Shown piece by piece: positions 37,899-50,310 of a stretch of DNA of 64,000 nucleotides. The translations under genes and the position numbers were made by a program. Position 1 is the stretch's first letter; each line of letters opens with the position of its first letter. The DNA lies in assembly GCA_029207755.1 (NCBI GenBank), contig JARCOQ010000066.1, positions 186,001 to 250,000 of the forward strand, in the 5' to 3' direction. The stretch comes from Chamaea fasciata (Eukaryota > Chordata > Aves > Passeriformes > Sylviidae). The notes under the pieces were generated by a model that saw only the letters and a program-made list of their open reading frames with translations, was not told the DNA's origin and did no database searches.

Positions 37899-40871
37899 TT
37901 GCTAACTGGAGCAGTATCCATCCAGAGTGGAATCCATGGCCCTTGCATCCATCCAGAACAGGTTCCAATTTGGATCTATGGCTCTTGTGTCCATCCAGAA
38001 CTGTGTCCATCCAGAGATGGATCCATGGCTCTGGAGTCCATCCAGACCAGTATCCACCAACAGTGGGATCCATGGCTCTGCGTTCCATCTGGAGCAGTAT
38101 CCATCCAGAGTCCAATCCAAGACTCTGCTGTCCATCTGGAGCAGTATCCATCCAGAGTCCAATCCAAGACTCTGCTCTCCATCCAGAACACAGTCAAGCT
38201 GGGATCCAAGGCTCTGATGTCTATCCATACCAGTGTCCATCCACAGTGGGATCCATGGCACTGGTGTCTATTCATAGCAGCGTCCATCTAGATTGGGATC
38301 CGTGGCTCTTATGTCCATCCAAACCCGTATCCATCCACAGTGGCATCCATTGCTCTGGTGTCCATCCACACCAGTGTCCAGCTGGAGTCATTGGCTCTGG
38401 CATCCATCTAGACCAGTGTCCATTGATAGGGGAGCCATGGTCTGGTGCCCATCCAGACCACTGGCCATCCAGAGTGGGATCCATGCCTCGGGGTCTGGCA
38501 AGAGTCAATACAAGGTGGGAGGAATGGCTCTGGTCACCATCTGGACCACTGTCCTTCAGGACCAGTGTCCATCTCGAGTCGGATCCATGCCTCTGGTTGC
38601 TATCTCCACAAGTGTCCATCAAGAGTGGAATCCATGGCCCTTGTATCCATCCAGACCAGGCTCCAATTTGGACCCATGGCTCTGGTGTCCATCCAGAACA
38701 GTGTCCATCCAGAGACGGATCCATGGCTCTGGAGTCTATTTAGAACAGAGTAAAGCTGGGATCCAAGGCTCTGAAATGCATCCATACCAGTGTCCATCCA
38801 CAGTGGGATCCATTGCTCTGGTTCCATCCAGACCACTGTCCACTTGAGGTCCACGGCTCTGCTGTCCATCTGGGCAAGTATCCATCTGGATACGTGGCTG
38901 TGCTGTCCATTCATACCCGGCTCCATCTACAGACCCATGCGTGACTCCTGTGTCCATCAAGAACAGCGTGCATCCAGAGTGGGATCCATGGCTTTGGCGT
39001 CCATCCAGATCATTATCCATCTGGAGCAGTGTCCACTTTGCATCCATGGCTATGCTGTCTATCTGTACCAGGGTCCATCCACAGTGGGATCCATGGCTCT
39101 GGTGTCCATCCAGACCACTGTGCAGATGGGATCCACGGCTCTGGTGTCCGTCTGGATGCGTGGCTGTGCTGTCCATTCAAACCAGGCTCCATCCACAGAG
39201 GGATGCATGGCTCTTGTGTCCATCACGAGTAGTGTGCATTCACAGTGGGATCCATGGCTCTGGTGTCCATCCAGACCAGTGTCAAGCTGGGATCCATAGC
39301 TCTTTTGTCTATTCAGGCAAGCGTCCATCCAGAGTGGAAGCCAGGGTTCTGCTGTCTATCCTGACCAGTGTCCATCCAGAGCGGACACCATTACTCTGGT
39401 GTGCATCTCTACCTGCGTCCATCCACAGTGGCATCCATTGCTCTGGTGTCCATCCTGACCACTGTCAATCCACTGTGGGATCCATGGCTCTTGTGTCTAT
39501 TTATAGCAGCGTCCGTCTAGATTGGGATCCGTGGCTCTTATGTCCATCCAAACCAGTATCCATCCACAGTGGCATCCATTGCTCTGGTGTCCATCCACAG
39601 CAGTGTCCAGCTGGAATCCATGGCTCTGGCGTCCGTCAAGACCAGTGTCCATTCATAGGGGAGCCATGGTCTGGTGCCCATCCAGACCACTGGCCATCCA
39701 GAGTGGGATCCATGCCTCGGGGTCTGGCAAGAGTCAATACAAGGTGGGAGGAATGGCTCTGGTCACCATCTAGACCACTGTCCTTCAGCACCAGTGTCCA
39801 TCTCGAGTGGAATCCATGCCTCCAATTGCTATCTCCACAAGTGTCCATCAAGAGTGGAATCCATGGCCCTTGTATCCATCCAGACCAGGCTCCAATTTGG
39901 ATCCAGGCTCGGGTGTCCATCCAGACCAGCATCCATCCAGAGACGAATCCATGGCTCTGGAGTCTATCTAGACTGGGATCCATCCAAAGTGGGATCCATG
40001 GCTCTGGTGTCCATCTGGAGCAGTATCCATCCAGAGTCCAATCCAAGACTCTGCTCTCCATCCAGAACACAGTCAAGCTGGGATCCAAGGCTCTGATGTC
40101 TATCCATACCAGTGTCCATCCACAGTGGGATCCATGGCACTGGTGTCCATCGAGACCACTGTCCAGTTGGGATCCACGGCTCTGGTGTCCATCTGGATGC
40201 GTGGCTGTGCTGTCCATTCAAACCAGGCTCCATCCACAGAGGGATGCATGGCTCTTGTGTCCATCACGAGTAGTGTGCATTCAGAGTGGGATTCATGGCT
40301 CTGGTGTCCATCCAGACCAGTGTCAAGCTGGGATCCATAGCTCTTTTGTCTATTCAGGCAAGCGTCCATCCAGAGTGGAAGCCAGGGTTCTGCTGTCTAT
40401 CCATACCAGTGTCCATCCAGTGCGGACACCATTACTATGGTGTGCATCTCTACCTGCGTCCATCCACAGTGGCATCCATTGCTCTGGTGTCCATCCTGAC
40501 CACTGTCAATCCACTGTGGGATCCATGGCTCTGGGGTCTATTCACAGCAGCGTCCATCCAGATTGGGATCCGTGGCTCTTATGTCCATCCAAACCAGTGT
40601 CCATCCACAGTGGCATCCATGGCTCTGGTGTCCATCCACACCAGTGTCCAGCTGGAATCCATGGCTCTGGCGTCCATCTAGACCAGTGTCCATTCATAGG
40701 GGATCCATGGTCTGGGGCCCATCCAGACCACTGGCCATCCAGAGTGGGATGCATGCCTCGGGGTCTGGCAAGACCACTATCAATACAAGGTGGGAGGAAT
40801 GGCTCTGGTCACCATCCGGACCAGTGTCCATCTGGACCAGTCTCCATCTGGATTCGGATCTATGACTCTGG
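37899..40871. repeat. Composite HOR, 2,973 bp; super-repeat copy 1, unit 5
   Basis: Starts with CCAGAGATGG and leaves the A-type order at 38,259-38,272, where monomer 8 is joined to monomer 16 (GGCACTGGTG then TCTATTCATAGCAG). B-type follows to about 39,985. It has GGTTCCATCC (one T deleted) near 38,821 and GGATCCAGGCTCGGG near 39,905. The tail has TATCCATACCAG at monomer 13 and GTGCGGACACC. Confidence 0.91.
38262..39985. repeat. B-type subfamily block, two anchors
   Basis: Anchors at 38,597 and 39,826 (the latter CTCCAATTGC). Includes TCTATTTATAGCAG near 39,487 where other copies have TCTATTCACAGCAG. Confidence 0.8.
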
Positions 40872-41965
40872 TTGCTAACTGGAGCAGTATCCATCCAGAG
40901 TGGAATCCATGGCCCTTGCATCCATCCAGAACAGGTTCCAATTTGGATCTATGGCTCTTGTGTCCATCCAGAACTGTGTCCATCCAGAGACGGATCCATG
41001 GCTCTGGAGTCCATCCAGACCAGTATCCACCAACAGTGGGATCCATGGCTCTGCGTTCCATCAGGAGCAGTATCCATCCAGAGTCCAATCCAAGACTCTG
41101 CTGTCCATCTGGAGCAGTATCCATCCAGAGTCCAATCCAAGACTCTGCTCTCCATCCAGAACACAGTCAAGCTGGGATCCAAGGCTCTGATGTCTATCCA
41201 TACCAGTGTCCATCCACAGTGGGATCCATGGCACTGGTGTCCATCGAGACCACTGTCCAGTTGGGATCCACGGCTCTGGTGTCCATCTGGATGCGTGGCT
41301 GTGCTGTCCATTCAAACCAGGCTCCATCCACAGAGGGATGCATGGCTCTTGTGTCCATCACGAGTAGTGTGCATTCAGAGTGGGATTCATGGCTCTGGTG
41401 TCCATCCAGACCAGTGTCAAGCTGGGATCCATAGCTCTTTTGTCTATTCAGGCAAGCGTCCATCCAGAGTGGAAGCCAGGCTTCTGCTGTCTATCCAGAC
41501 CAGTGTCCATCCAGAGCGGACACCATTACTCTGGTGTGCATCTCTACCTGCGTCCATCCACAGTGGCATCCATTGCTCTGGTGTCCATCCTGACCACTGT
41601 CAATCCACTGTGGGATCCATGGCTCTGGGGTCTATTCACAGCAGCGTCCATCCAGATTGGGATCCGTGGCTCTTATGTCCATCCAAACCAGTGTCCATCC
41701 ACAGTGGCATCCATGGCTCTGGTGTCCATCCACACCAGTGTCCAGCTGGAATCCATGGCTCTGGCGTCCATCTAGACCAGTGTCCATTCATAGGGGATCC
41801 ATGGTCTGGGGCCCATCCAGACCACTGGCCATCCAGAGTGGGATGCATGCCTCGGGGTCTGGCAAGACCACTATCAATACAAGGTGGGAGGAATGGCTCT
41901 GGTCACCATCCGGACCAGTTTCCATCTGGACCAGTCTCCATCTGGATTCGGATCTATGACTCTGG
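40872..41965. repeat. HOR unit, 1,094-bp class; super-repeat copy 1, unit 6
   Basis: CATCAGGAGCAG, CTTCTGCTG near 41,482 and CAGTTTCCATC near 41,918. Confidence 0.93.
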
Positions 41966-42762
41966 TTGCTAACTGGAGCAGTATCCATCCAGAGTGGAAT
42001 CCATGGCCCTTGCATCCATCCAGAACAGGTTCCAATTTGGATCTATGGCTCTTGTGTCCATCCAGAACTGTGTCCATCCAGAGACGGATCCATGGCTCTG
42101 GAGTCCATCCAGACCAGTATCCACCAAGAGTGGGATCCATGGCTCTGCGTTCCATCTGGAGCAGTATCCATCCAGAGTCCAATCCAAGACTGTGCTGTCC
42201 ATCTGGAGCAGTATCCATCCAGAGTCCAATCCAAGACTCTGCTCTCCATCCAGAACACAGTCAAGCTGGGATCCAAGGCTCTGATGTCTATCCATACCAG
42301 TGTCCATCCAGAGCGGACACCATTACTCTGGTGTGCATCTCTACCTGCGTCCATCCACAGTGGCATCCATTGCTCTGGTGTCCATCCTGACCACTGTCAA
42401 TCCACTGTGGGATCCATGGCTCTGGGGTCTATTCACAGCAGCGTCCATCCAGATTGGGATCCGTGGCTCTTATGTCCATCCAAACCAGTGTCCATCCACA
42501 GTGGCATCCATGGCTCTGGTGTCCATCCACACCAGTGTCCAGCTGGAATCCATGGCTCTGGCGTCCATCTAGACCAGTGTCCATTCATAGGGGATCCATG
42601 GTCTGGGGCCCATCCAGACCACTGGCCATCCAGAGTGGGATGCATGCCTCGGGGTCTGGCAAGACCACTATCAATACAAGGTGGGAGGAATGGCTCTGGT
42701 CACCATCCGGACCAGTGTCCATCTGGACCAGTCTCCATCTGGATTCGGATCTATGACTCTGG
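41966..42762. repeat. HOR unit, 797-bp class; super-repeat copy 1, unit 7
   Basis: GACTGTGCTG and AAGAGTGGG. It lies 6,739 bp after the matching unit at 35,227. Confidence 0.93.
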
Positions 42763-43559
42763 TTGCTAACTGGAGCAGTATCCATCCAGAGTGGAATCCA
42801 TGGCCCTTGCATCCATCCAGAACAGGTTCCAATTTGGATCTATGGCTCTTGTGTCCATCCAGAACTGTGTCCATCCAGAGATGGATCCATGGCTCTGGAG
42901 TCCATCCAGACCAGTATCCACCAACAGTGGGATCCATGGCTCTGCGTTCCATCTGGAGCAGTATCCATCCAGAGTCCAATCCAAGACTCTGCTGTCCATC
43001 TGGAGCAGTATCCATCCAGAGTCCAATCCAAGACTCTGCTCTCCATCCAGAACACAGTCAAGCTGGGATCCAAGGCTCTGATGTCTATCCATACCAGTGT
43101 CCATCCAGAGCGGACACCATTACTCGGGTGTGCATCTCTACCTGCGTCCATCCACAGTGGCATCCATTGCCCTGGTGTCCATCCTGACCACTGTCAATCC
43201 ACTGTGGGATCCATGGCTCTGGTGTCTATTCACAGCAGCGTCCATCCAGATTGGGATCCGTGGCTCTTATGTCCATCCAAACCAGTGTCCATCCACAGTG
43301 GCATCCATGGCTCTGGTGTCCATCCACACCAGTGTCCAGCTGGAATCCATGGCTCTGGCGTCCATCTAGACCAGTGTCCATTCATAGGGGATCCATGGTC
43401 TGGGGCCCATCCAGACCACTGGCCATCCAGAGTGGGATGCATGCCTCGGGGTCTGGCAAGACCACTATCAATACAAGGTGGGAGGAATGGCTCTGGTCAC
43501 CATCCGGACCAGTGTCCATCTGGACCAGTCTCCATCTGGATTCGGATCTATGACTCTGG
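42763..43559. repeat. HOR unit, 797-bp class; super-repeat copy 1, unit 8
   Basis: CCAGAGATGG, TTACTCGGG and CATTGCCCTGG, as in unit 3. Confidence 0.93.
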
Positions 43560-44653
43560 TTGCTAACTGGAGCAGTATCCATCCAGAGTGGAATCCATGG
43601 CCCTTGCATCCATCCAGAACAGGTTCCAATTTGGATCTATGGCTCTTGTGTCCATCCAGAACTGTGTCCATCCAGAGACGGATCCATGGCTCTGGAGTCC
43701 ATCCAGACCAGTATCCACCAACAGTGGGATCCATGGCTCTGCGTTCCATCAGGAGCAGTATCCATCCAGAGTCCAATCCAAGACTCTGCTGTCCATCTGG
43801 AGCAGTATCCATCCAGAGTCCAATCCAAGACTCTGCTCTCCATCCAGAACACAGTCAAGCTGGGATCCAAGGCTCTGATGTCTATCCATACCAGTGTCCA
43901 TCCACAGTGGGATCCATGGCACTGGTGTCCATCGAGACCACTGTCCAGTTGGGATCCACGGCTCTGGTGTCCATCTGGATGCGTGGCTGTGCTGTCCATT
44001 CAAACCAGGCTCCATCCACAGAGGGATGCATGGCTCTTGTGTCCATCACGAGTAGTGTGCATTCAGAGTGGGATTCATGGCTCTGGTGTCCATCCAGACC
44101 AGTGTCAAGCTGGGATCCATAGCTCTTTTGTCTATTCAGGCAAGCGTCCATCCAGAGTGGAAGCCAGGGTTCTGCTGTCTATCCAGACCAGTGTCCATCC
44201 AGAGCGGACACCATTACTCTGGTGTGCATCTCTACCTGCGTCCATCCACAGTGGCATCCATTGCTCTGGTGTCCATCCTGACCACTGTCAATCCACTGTG
44301 GGATCCATGGCTCTGGGGTCTATTCACAGCAGCGTCCATCCAGATTGGGATCCGTGGCTCTTATGTCCATCCAAACCAGTGTCCATCCACAGTGGCATCC
44401 ATGGCTCTGGTGTCCATCCACACCAGTGTCCAGCTGGAATCCATGGCTCTGGCGTCCATCTAGACCAGTGTCCATTCATAGGGGATCCATGGTCTGGGGC
44501 CCATCCAGACCACTGGCCATCCAGAGTGGGATGCATGCCTCGGGGTCTGGCAAGACCACTATCAATACAAGGTGGGAGGAATGGCTCTGGTCACCATCCG
44601 GACCAGTGTCCATCTGGACCAGTCTCCATCTGGATTCGGATCTATGACTCTGG
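43560..44653. repeat. HOR unit, 1,094-bp class; super-repeat copy 1, unit 9
   Basis: CATCAGGAGCAG with GTTCTGCTG. The counterpart at 55,972 has CTTCTGCTG, one of the few differences between super-repeat copies 1 and 2. Confidence 0.93.
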
Positions 44654-45450
44654 TTGCTAACTGGAGCAGTATCCATCCAGAGTGGAATCCATGGCCCTTG
44701 CATCCATCCAGAACAGGTTCCAATTTGGATCTATGGCTCTTGTGTCCATCCAGAACTGTGTCCATCCAGAGATGGATCCATGGCTCTGGAGTCCATCCAG
44801 ACCAGTATCCACCAACAGTGGGATCCATGGCTCTGCGTTCCATCTGGAGCAGTATCCATCCAGAGTCCAATCCAAGACTCTGCTGTCCATCTGGAGCAGT
44901 ATCCATCCAGAGTCCAATCCAAGACTCTGCTCTCCATCCAGAACACAGTCAAGCTGGGATCCAAGGCTCTGATGTCTATCCATACCAGTGTCCATCCAGA
45001 GCGGACACCATTACTCGGGTGTGCATCTCTACCTGCGTCCATCCACAGTGGCATCCATTGCCCTGGTGTCCATCCTGACCACTGTCAATCCACTGTGGGA
45101 TCCATGGCTCTGGTGTCTATTCACAGCAGCGTCCATCCAGATTGGGATCCGTGGCTCTTATGTCCATCCAAACCAGTGTCCATCCACAGTGGCATCCATG
45201 GCTCTGGTGTCCATCCACACCAGTGTCCAGCTGGAATCCATGGCTCTGGCGTCCATCTAGACCAGTGTCCATTCATAGGGGATCCATGGTCTGGGGCCCA
45301 TCCAGACCACTGGCCATCCAGAGTGGGATGCATGCCTCGGGGTCTGGCAAGACCACTATCAATACAAGGTGGGAGGAATGGCTCTGGTCACCATCCGGAC
45401 CAGTGTCCATCTGGACCAGTCTCCATCTGGATTCGGATCTATGACTCTGG
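44654..45450. repeat. HOR unit, 797-bp class; super-repeat copy 1, unit 10
   Basis: Third CCAGAGATGG / TTACTCGGG unit of this super-repeat copy. Confidence 0.93.
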
Positions 45451-46544
45451 TTGCTAACTGGAGCAGTATCCATCCAGAGTGGAATCCATGGCCCTTGCAT
45501 CTATCCAGAACAGGTTCCAATTTGGATCTATGGCTCTTGTGTCCATCCAGAACTGTGTCCATCCAGAGACGGATCCATGGCTCTGGAGTCCATCCAGACC
45601 AGTATCCACCAACAGTGGGATCCATGGCTCTGCGTTCCATCTGGAGCAGTATCCATCCAGAGTCCAATCCAAGACTCTGCTGTCCATCTGGAGCAGTATC
45701 CATCCAGAGTCCAATCCAAGACTCTGCTCTCCATCCAGAACACAGTCAAGCTGGGATCCAAGGCTCTGATGTCTATCCATACCAGTGTCCATCCACAGTG
45801 GGATCCATGGCACTGGTGTCCATCGAGACCACTGTCCAGTTGGGATCCACGGCTCTGGTGTCCATCTGGATGCGTGGCTGTGCTGTCCATTCAAACCAGG
45901 CTCCATCCACAGAGGGATGCATGGCTCTTGTGTCCATCACGAGTAGTGTGCATTCAGAGTGGGATTCATGGCTCTGGTGTCCATCCAGACCAGTGTCAAG
46001 CTGGGATCCATAGCTCTTTTGTCTATTCAGGCAAGCGTCCATCCAGAGTGGAAGCCAGGGTTCTGCTGTCTATCCATACCAGTGTCCATCCAGAGCGGAC
46101 ACCATTACTCTGGTGTGCATCTCTACCTGCGTCCATCCACAGTGGCATCCATTGCTCTGGTGTCCATCCTGACCACTGTCAATCCACTGTGGGATCCATG
46201 GCTCTGGGGTCTATTCACAGCAGCGTCCATCCAGATTGGGATCCGTGGCTCTTATGTCCATCCAAACCAGTGTCCATCCACAGTGGCATCCATGGCTCTG
46301 GTGTCCATCCACACCAGTGTCCAGCTGGAATCCATGGCTCTGGCGTCCATCTAGACCAGTGTCCATTCATAGGGGATCCATGGTCTGGGGCCCATCCAGA
46401 CCACTGGCCATCCAGAGTGGGATGCATGCCTCGGGGTCTGGCAAGACCACTATCAATACAAGGTGGGAGGAATGGCTCTGGTCACCATCCGGACCAGTGT
46501 CCATCTGGACCAGTCTCCATCTGGATTCGGATCTATGACTCTGG
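45451..46544. repeat. HOR unit, 1,094-bp class; super-repeat copy 1, unit 11
   Basis: Private GCATCTATCCAGAAC near 45,500, found again only at 57,911. Monomer 13 has TATCCATACCAG near 46,073 where most 1,094-bp units have TATCCAGACCAG. The T is normally diagnostic of monomer 7, so this is a candidate crossover or conversion point. Confidence 0.92.
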
Positions 46545-47638
46545 TTGCTAACTGGAGCAGTATCCATCCAGAGTGGAATCCATGGCCCTTGCATCCATCC
46601 AGAACAGGTTCCAATTTGGATCTATGGCTCTTGTGTCCATCCAGAACTGTGTCCATCCAGAGACGGATCCATGGCTCTGGAGTCCATCCAGACCAGTATC
46701 CACCAACAGTGGGATCCATGGCTCTGCGTTCCATCTGGAGCAGTATCCATCCAGAGTCCAATCCAAGACTGTGCTGTCCATCTGGAGCAGTATCCATCCA
46801 GAGTCCAATCCAAGACTCTGCTCTCCATCCAGAACACAGTCAAGCTGGGATCCAAGGCTCTGATGTCTATCCATACCAGTGTCCATCCACAGTGGGATCC
46901 ATGGCACTGGTGTCCATCGAGACCACTGTCCAGTTGGGATCCACGGCTCTGGTGTCCATCTGGATGCGTGGCTGTGCTGTCCATTCAAACCAGGCTCCAT
47001 CCACAGAGGGATGCATGGCTCTTGTGTCCATCACGAGTAGTGTGCATTCAGAGTGGGATTCATGGCTCTGGTGTCCATCCAGACCAGTGTCAAGCTGGGA
47101 TCCATAGCTCTTTTGTCTATTCAGGCAAGCGTCCATCCAGAGTGGAAGCCAGGCTTCTGCTGTCTATCCAGACCAGTGTCCATCCAGAGCGGACACCATT
47201 ACTCTGGTGTGCATCTCTACCTGCGTCCATCCACAGTGGCATCCATTGCTCTGGTGTCCATCCTGACCACTGTCAATCCACTGTGGGATCCATGGCTCTG
47301 GGGTCTATTCACAGCAGCGTCCATCCAGATTGGGATCCGTGGCTCTTATGTCCATCCAAACCAGTGTCCATCCACAGTGGCATCCATGGCTCTGGTGTCC
47401 ATCCACACCAGTGTCCAGCTGGAATCCATGGCTCTGGCGTCCATCTAGACCAGTGTCCATTCATAGGGGATCCATGGTCTGGGGCCCATCCAGACCACTG
47501 GCCATCCAGAGTGGGATCCATGCCTCGGGGTCTGGCAAGACCACTATCAATACAAGGTGGGAGGAATGGCTCTGGTCACCATCCGGACCAGTTTCCATCT
47601 GGACCAGTCTCCATCTGGATTCGGATCTATGACTCTGG
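46545..47638. repeat. HOR unit, 1,094-bp class; super-repeat copy 2, unit 1
   Basis: Matches the unit at 34,133 in GACTGTGCTG, CTTCTGCTG and CAGTTTCCATC. Confidence 0.93.
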
Positions 47639-48435
47639 TTGCTAACTGGAGCAGTATCCATCCAGAGTGGAATCCATGGCCCTTGCATCCATCCAGAACA
47701 GGTTCCAATTTGGATCTATGGCTCTTGTGTCCATCCAGAACTGTGTCCATCCAGAGACGGATCCATGGCTCTGGAGTCCATCCAGACCAGTATCCACCAA
47801 GAGTGGGATCCATGGCTCTGCGTTCCATCTGGAGCAGTATCCATCCAGAGTCCAATCCAAGACTGTGCTGTCCATCTGGAGCAGTATCCATCCAGAGTCC
47901 AATCCAAGACTCTGCTCTCCATCCAGAACACAGTCAAGCTGGGATCCAAGGCTCTGATGTCTATCCATACCAGTGTCCATCCAGAGCGGACACCATTACT
48001 CTGGTGTGCATCTCTACCTGCGTCCATCCACAGTGGCATCCATTGCTCTGGTGTCCATCCTGACCACTGTCAATCCACTGTGGGATCCATGGCTCTGGGG
48101 TCTATTCACAGCAGCGTCCATCCAGATTGGGATCCGTGGCTCTTATGTCCATCCAAACCAGTGTCCATCCACAGTGGCATCCATGGCTCTGGTGTCCATC
48201 CACACCAGTGTCCAGCTGGAATCCATGGCTCTGGCGTCCATCTAGACCAGTGTCCATTCATAGGGGATCCATGGTCTGGGGCCCATCCAGACCACTGGCC
48301 ATCCAGAGTGGGATGCATGCCTCGGGGTCTGGCAAGACCACTATCAATACAAGGTGGGAGGAATGGCTCTGGTCACCATCCGGACCAGTGTCCATCTGGA
48401 CCAGTCTCCATCTGGATTCGGATCTATGACTCTGG
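47639..48435. repeat. HOR unit, 797-bp class; super-repeat copy 2, unit 2
   Basis: GACTGTGCTG with AAGAGTGGG. Confidence 0.93.
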
Positions 48436-49232
48436 TTGCTAACTGGAGCAGTATCCATCCAGAGTGGAATCCATGGCCCTTGCATCCATCCAGAACAGGT
48501 TCCAATTTGGATCTATGGCTCTTGTGTCCATCCAGAACTGTGTCCATCCAGAGATGGATCCATGGCTCTGGAGTCCATCCAGACCAGTATCCACCAACAG
48601 TGGGATCCATGGCTCTGCGTTCCATCTGGAGCAGTATCCATCCAGAGTCCAATCCAAGACTCTGCTGTCCATCTGGAGCAGTATCCATCCAGAGTCCAAT
48701 CCAAGACTCTGCTCTCCATCCAGAACACAGTCAAGCTGGGATCCAAGGCTCTGATGTCTATCCATACCAGTGTCCATCCAGAGCGGACACCATTACTCGG
48801 GTGTGCATCTCTACCTGCGTCCATCCACAGTGGCATCCATTGCCCTGGTGTCCATCCTGACCACTGTCAATCCACTGTGGGATCCATGGCTCTGGTGTCT
48901 ATTCACAGCAGCGTCCATCCAGATTGGGATCCGTGGCTCTTATGTCCATCCAAACCAGTGTCCATCCACAGTGGCATCCATGGCTCTGGTGTCCATCCAC
49001 ACCAGTGTCCAGCTGGAATCCATGGCTCTGGCGTCCATCTAGACCAGTGTCCATTCATAGGGGATCCATGGTCTGGGGCCCATCCAGACCACTGGCCATC
49101 CAGAGTGGGATGCATGCCTCGGGGTCTGGCAAGACCACTATCAATACAAGGTGGGAGGAATGGCTCTGGTCACCATCCGGACCAGTGTCCATCTGGACCA
49201 GTCTCCATCTGGATTCGGATCTATGACTCTGG
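48436..49232. repeat. HOR unit, 797-bp class; super-repeat copy 2, unit 3
   Basis: CCAGAGATGG haplotype. In the third super-repeat copy the equivalent of this unit is fused to the unit that starts at 50,311 here. Confidence 0.93.
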
Positions 49233-50310
49233 TTGCTAACTGGAGCAGTATCCATCCAGAGTGGAATCCATGGCCCTTGCATCCATCCAGAACAGGTTCC
49301 AATTTGGATCTATGGCTCTTGTGTCCATCCAGAACTGTGTCCATCCAGAGACGGATCCATGGCTCTGGAGTCCATCCAGACCAGTATCCACCAACAGTGG
49401 GATCCATGGCTCTGCGTTCCATCAGGAGCAGTATCCATCCAGAGTCCAATCCAAGACTCTGCTGTCCATCTGGAGCAGTATCCATCCAGAGTCCAATCCA
49501 AGACTCTGCTCTCCATCCAGAACACAGTCAAGCTGGGATCCAAGGCTCTGATGTCTATCCATACCAGTGTCCATCCACAGTGGGATCCATGGCACTGGTG
49601 TCCATCGAGACCACTGTCCAGTTGGGATCCACGGCTCTGGTGTCCATCTGGATGCGTGGCTGTGCTGTCCATTCAAACCAGGCTCCATCCACAGAGGGAT
49701 GCATGGCTCTTGTGTCCATCACGAGTAGTGTGCATTCAGAGTGGGATTCATGGCTCTGGTGTCCATCCAGACCAGTGTCAAGCTGGGATCCATAGCTCTT
49801 TTGTCTATTCAGGCAAGCGTCCATCCAGAGTGGAAGCCAGGGTTCTGCTGTCTATCCAGACCAGTGTCCATCCAGAGCGGACACCATTACTCTGGTGTGC
49901 ATCTCTACCTGCGTCCATCCACAGTGGCATCCATTGCTCTGGTGTCCATCCTGACCACTGTCAATCCACTGTGGGATCCATGGCTCTGGGGTCTATTCAC
50001 AGCAGCGTCCATCCAGATTGGGATCCGTGGCTCTTATGTCCATCCAAACCAGTGTCCATCCACAGTGGCATCCATGGCTCTGGTGTCCATCCACACCAGT
50101 GTCCAGCTGGAATCCATGGCTCTGGCGTCCATCTAGACCAGTGTCCATTCATAGGGGATCCATGGTCTGGGGCCCATCCAGACCACTGGCCATCCAGAGT
50201 GGGATGCATGCCTCGGGGTCTGGCAAGACCACTATCAATACAAGGTGGGAGGAATGGCTCTGGTCACCATCCGGACCAGTCTCCATCTGGATTCGGATCT
50301 ATGACTCTGG
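49233..50310. repeat. HOR unit, 1,078-bp class; super-repeat copy 2, unit 4
   Basis: Carries the same 16-bp deletion (about 50,273-50,288) and CATCAGGAGCAG as the unit at 36,821. Confidence 0.93.

Larger units (their letters stand above)
34133..46544. repeat. Right super-repeat, copy 1 (12,412 bp, 11 HOR units)
   Basis: Unit lengths in order: 1,094, 797, 797, 1,078, 2,973, 1,094, 797, 797, 1,094, 797, 1,094, which sum to 12,412. Rare variants recur in the same order in copy 2. Confidence 0.92.

Noticed and set aside
39487..39500. TATA-like TCTATTTATAGCAG (also near 51,907 and 62,449)
   Set aside because: It is a two-base variant of the ordinary TCTATTCACAGCAG monomer, with no gene or other promoter element beside it.
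38941..40878. 645-codon open reading frame (also at 51,353 and 61,891) as a repeat protein gene
   Set aside because: All six frames are open over similar lengths because the monomer lacks stop trinucleotides. The monomer length is not a multiple of three, the starts are arbitrary, and indels and single-base stops (for example 19,743) are tolerated.
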